Assembly (NCBI GenBank): GCA_910585035.1
Contig: CAJUEF010000039.1
Span: 1-6,928 of the forward strand
Direction of reading: 5' to 3'
Length of the DNA: 6,928 nt
From: an uncultured Christensenellaceae bacterium
Lineage (GTDB): Bacteria; Bacillota; Clostridia; Christensenellales; MGBC116941
This document shows positions 4,262 to 6,928 of this stretch, in pieces. Numbering within the stretch: the stretch's first letter is position 1; each line of letters begins with the position of its first letter. The translations under genes were made by a program, and so were the position numbers. The notes under the pieces are model-generated. The model saw only the letters and a list, made by a program, of their open reading frames with translations. It was not told the DNA's origin and did no database searches.

Positions 4262-6928
4262 ATGAAAAGAAAAATAGCTCTAATGATATGCTTGATGTTT
4301 TGTTTAAGCCTTTTAAGCAACGTTGTTTATGCAGCACAGGAAACAGAGGTTAAAAAAGAGCAGGAACAGCAGGAACAGAAAATAACAAGCATAGAGGAGC
4401 TGTCGGAGGAAATCCGCAATTCCACATGGTTTAAAAACGGACTGAAAAATGGAGTTTACGATAGTTTTAACAGCCTTGATATGGTTGGTAAATGGTATAT
4501 GGGTGAAACTATATCAGATATTTTGCTTATGAATGAAGAAATTAAGGATTTTAAACTTAATGAATTTTTCAAGCATACAGTATTTTCAGTATATTCCATT
4601 AACGATTTAAAAAGCTTTATGGAACAAGGGTTAAAGACAATGGACGAGATATATGAACAAATATACCTTCCAGGCAAAGAAAAAACAAAAAAGGATATTA
4701 AAAACATACCTATTCTACGCGCAGCAGGTGATCAATGGGCTAATATGTCAGTTACAAAAACAAGGATAGAAAGCTTTCAGCTTGCAGGAAAGCCTGCCCA
4801 TGGCCAGCTATGGAATATAAAGCTGGATGGTGAAACTGGCTTTTGCGCCGGTTACGGTATGGCTGCCAGAAATGGATATAGTTATCAGCGTACTTCCAAT
4901 ATGACTGATGCCAATATAGGAAGTGCAGTCCAGGAAAAGCAGGTACAGCAGGCGATAGGTTTTTTTGTAGATGAATATATTACTACAGGGGTAGAGCAAA
5001 AATGGGTCGACGAAGGCTACCTTATTACTCAAACGTGGATATGGATGTCTCTTGACGGAGTGTCAGACAGTCAAATCGCCAGTGATATTCCAACTTATGT
5101 TTTTGGAGATACAATTACAGCAGAGCAAAAACGCTTGTTAAAAGAAAAAATATCAGCATATCAAGCCAGTGGCAGAAAGATGGACAGGGGAAATGTTTTC
5201 TTTTATCGTAATCCTACCGTATCGAGCGCCCAGCCTGTAATAACCTTTCAGGGAAAGCCTTTAACGCCTACAGGTTGGGCAAAAGTAAGAAAGCAATCGT
5301 CAAAGCCTGAGCTTACGAACGGAAATAATTCATACAGTCTTGCAGGAGCGGAATACGGAATATTTACAGACGAGGGCTGCACTGATAAGGTGGCAACCCT
5401 TACTACCGACAGTAACGGTGACAGCAATGAAGCAGAGCTTAACTCAGGGACATATTGGCTTAAAGAATTAAAAGCTCCTTCAGGATTTTTTCTTAACGAT
5501 ATGCCACAATCAATAGAAATAACAGCAGGACAGATAAACAAATTTGATGTAGTTAACATACCACTTATAGACCCTATAATGGTTATTTTAAAAAAGATTG
5601 ATAAAGAAAATAATTCTGACAAGCCTTTGGGTAGCGCAAGTCTTGGAGGTGCAGAATTTACCGTTAAATATTATCCTGATTTAGTTGATGATGTAACAGG
5701 TTTAACACCTAAATATACTTGGATAATTACAACAGATGAAAGAGGTATTGCGAGAGTTCCAGATGAACAGTTACCATTTGTGGTTAATGAATGGGGAGAT
5801 AGAGAGTATGGTATACCTTTAGGAACAATGACAATACAAGAGACCAAAGCTCCTACAGGATATTTGCTTAATAATACAGTGTATTTTCGCCAAATTAAAT
5901 TAGATAGAGATACAAATAGGGTAGACACATATAACGTTCCAATAATCCCTGAGCAGGTAATACGCGGCGGCTTTAAAATGCAAAAGACGGATAAGGAAAC
6001 AGGACTTGCGCAGGCACAGGGAGCAGCCAGTTTGCAAAACGCTACGTATACAGTTACCAATATATCAGGACAGTCCGTAAGAGTAGGGGGCAGGGACTAC
6101 GCAAATAATACTGTGGTACATACCTTTAGAACAGACGAAAACGGACGTTATACATCTCCTGCCGACCTTTTACCATACGGCAACTACCGCATTAATGAGA
6201 CGGTTGCTTCTAACGGTTATTTGGTAAATACCACATGGTCCGCAACATTAAATATTCGTACCAATGGAGCTATTGTAGATTTAACAGGAAACAAAACGCC
6301 TGAGCAGGTAATACGCGGCGGCTTTAAAATACAAAAGATTGATAAGGAGACAGGTCAGGCAGTTGCACAGGGAACAGCCAGCCTTAAAGACGCTACTTTT
6401 ACAGTTACAAATCTTTCAGGGCAGTCCGTAAGGGTAGGCGGCAAAGACTACGCCAATAATACCGTTTGTTACACCTTTAAAACAGATGAAAACGGTCGTT
6501 TTACATCTCCTGCCGACCTTTTACCATACGGCAACTACCGCATTAATGAAACAGTGGCATCTAACGGATATTTGCTTAATACAGGCTGGTCAGCTAATGT
6601 AAACATCCGCACTGACGGTACAATAATTGACTTGACAGGCAACAAGGTACTGGAACAGATAATAAGAGGCGGCTTTAAGATACAAAAAAGAGATAAAGAG
6701 ACAGGACAGGCAGTGCCTCAAGGTCTTGGAAGCCTGCAAAACGCCACCTTTACGGTCACCAATATTTCGGGCAAGTCCGTTAGAGTAGGGGGAGTGGACT
6801 ATCCAAACAACACGGTTGTATATACCTTTACTACAGATGAAAACGGACGGTTTACATCACCTGCAAATCTGCTGCCATATGGCAATTACCGAATAAGGGA
6901 GAAAACGCCGTCAGAGGGTTATTTGCTT
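4262..6928 (+). CDS. Secreted thioester adhesin with SpaA/CnaB-type domains (3' end missing)
   Basis: 889 codons are visible, open to the right edge. ATG 4262 has GGGGAGG (4248-4254) 7 nt upstream. Residues 1-25 are a signal peptide (SNVVYAA, cleavage near 24/25), then a Glu/Gln-rich linker. About 140-315 resembles a Cys-Gln thioester domain: GETGFCAGYG with C195 and YLITQTWIW with Q257, the pair that in this family forms an internal thioester able to bond covalently to host ligands. SpaA/CnaB-like domains follow at about 338-436, 437-563, 564-680, 681-797 and 798 onward. Candidate isopeptide Lys/Glu pairs are K341 or K344/E402, K444 or K445/E527, K572/E646, K689/E763 and K806/E880. The later domains share TDENGR(Y/F)TSPA and LPYGNYRI. 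Such proteins are stalk-like wall adhesins, normally sortase-anchored; the anchor would be beyond the window. Domain 4 carries an odd cysteine (C736) where the others have Val. Confidence 0.92.
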   Translation, partial: MKRKIALMICLMFCLSLLSNVVYAAQETEVKKEQEQQEQKITSIEELSEEIRNSTWFKNGLKNGVYDSFNSLDMVGKWYMGETISDILLMNEEIKDFKLNEFFKHTVFSVYSINDLKSFMEQGLKTMDEIYEQIYLPGKEKTKKDIKNIPILRAAGDQWANMSVTKTRIESFQLAGKPAHGQLWNIKLDGETGFCAGYGMAARNGYSYQRTSNMTDANIGSAVQEKQVQQAIGFFVDEYITTGVEQKWVDEGYLITQTWIWMSLDGVSDSQIASDIPTYVFGDTITAEQKRLLKEKISAYQASGRKMDRGNVFFYRNPTVSSAQPVITFQGKPLTPTGWAKVRKQSSKPELTNGNNSYSLAGAEYGIFTDEGCTDKVATLTTDSNGDSNEAELNSGTYWLKELKAPSGFFLNDMPQSIEITAGQINKFDVVNIPLIDPIMVILKKIDKENNSDKPLGSASLGGAEFTVKYYPDLVDDVTGLTPKYTWIITTDERGIARVPDEQLPFVVNEWGDREYGIPLGTMTIQETKAPTGYLLNNTVYFRQIKLDRDTNRVDTYNVPIIPEQVIRGGFKMQKTDKETGLAQAQGAASLQNATYTVTNISGQSVRVGGRDYANNTVVHTFRTDENGRYTSPADLLPYGNYRINETVASNGYLVNTTWSATLNIRTNGAIVDLTGNKTPEQVIRGGFKIQKIDKETGQAVAQGTASLKDATFTVTNLSGQSVRVGGKDYANNTVCYTFKTDENGRFTSPADLLPYGNYRINETVASNGYLLNTGWSANVNIRTDGTIIDLTGNKVLEQIIRGGFKIQKRDKETGQAVPQGLGSLQNATFTVTNISGKSVRVGGVDYPNNTVVYTFTTDENGRFTSPANLLPYGNYRIREKTPSEGYLL
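5951..6928 (+). repeat. 351-bp tandem repeats encoding 117-aa SpaA-like domains
   Basis: Units begin at 5951, 6302 and 6653, each with a codon for Glu then EQ(V/I)IRGGFK, giving an exact 351-bp period; the third is cut by the window edge after 276 bp. Units 1 and 2 share long identical DNA runs, for example 6151-6198 and 6502-6549 (48 bases), while unit 3 has diverged more at synonymous and coding sites. The pattern points to recent duplication or gene conversion between units 1 and 2. Further units may follow outside the window. Confidence 0.95.

Noticed and set aside
4152..6060. Several minus-strand open frames of 61-129 codons
   Set aside because: All are antisense to the adhesin gene or its upstream region, which has clear domain motifs on the + strand; none has a convincing SD and protein pattern.
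5951..6928. Repeats as a CRISPR array or insertion sequence
   Set aside because: The period is 351 bp, in frame, and encodes conserved beta-domain motifs within one gene; there are no spacers or terminal inverted repeats.
1..6928. Calling the window a proven integrative conjugative element or phage
   Set aside because: Accessory-type genes are present, but no integrase, relaxase, structural phage gene or attachment site can be seen.

Overview
The window looks like an accessory stretch from a low-GC Gram-positive anaerobe, most likely a gut Clostridia/Lachnospiraceae-type Firmicute. The reasons are an AT-rich composition, purine-rich Shine-Dalgarno sites before nearly every gene, sigma-A-like promoters with 17-nt spacers, U-tailed hairpin terminators, a Gram-positive lipoprotein, and a large cell-surface adhesin with thioester and SpaA/CnaB-type domains. 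No rRNA, tRNA, CRISPR array, transposase or housekeeping gene was seen. All supported genes lie on the + strand.

Layout. (1) 1-602: the 3' end of one gene, then a complete 152-aa paralogue of it; the two are tandem duplicates of unknown function. (2) 603-1624: a spacer with a 13-codon ORF behind a strong SD and a 15-bp palindrome, then a promoter and a 247-aa Mrr-like restriction endonuclease with a C-terminal four-cysteine zinc ribbon, closed by a terminator. (3) 1625-2137: a promoter, a roughly 175-nt leader with possible gene debris, a 59-aa acidic protein and a terminator. (4) 2180-2401: a 73-aa Cys-rich putative zinc-binding protein. (5) 2531-3273: a promoter and a lipoprotein with a long Asn-rich linker ending in a small CxxC...H...C...H domain. 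(6) 3300-3436: a decayed promoter, a 17-codon ORF resembling the start of the 59-aa gene, and a copy of that gene's terminator. (7) 3470-4170: a 206-aa membrane-anchored protein whose start lies in a perfect inverted repeat, then a terminator. (8) 4262-6928: the 5' part (889 codons) of a secreted thioester adhesin whose last visible domains are exact 351-bp-period repeats. It runs off the right edge.

The main structure not explained by gene calls is a promoter/operator block recurring four times (about 779, 1695, 2531 and 3300) before unrelated genes: the Mrr nuclease, the 59-aa protein, the lipoprotein and the 17-codon remnant. The two closest copies match at 37 of 42 positions, and in two copies the -10 box lies in an ATGT-N8-ACAT dyad. 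A closely matching terminator hairpin also occurs twice. The region therefore looks like a set of short, separately transcribed cargo units, possibly under one regulator, beside a surface adhesin. An integrative element or genomic island is plausible, but no integrase, relaxase or attachment site is visible, so that is inference.
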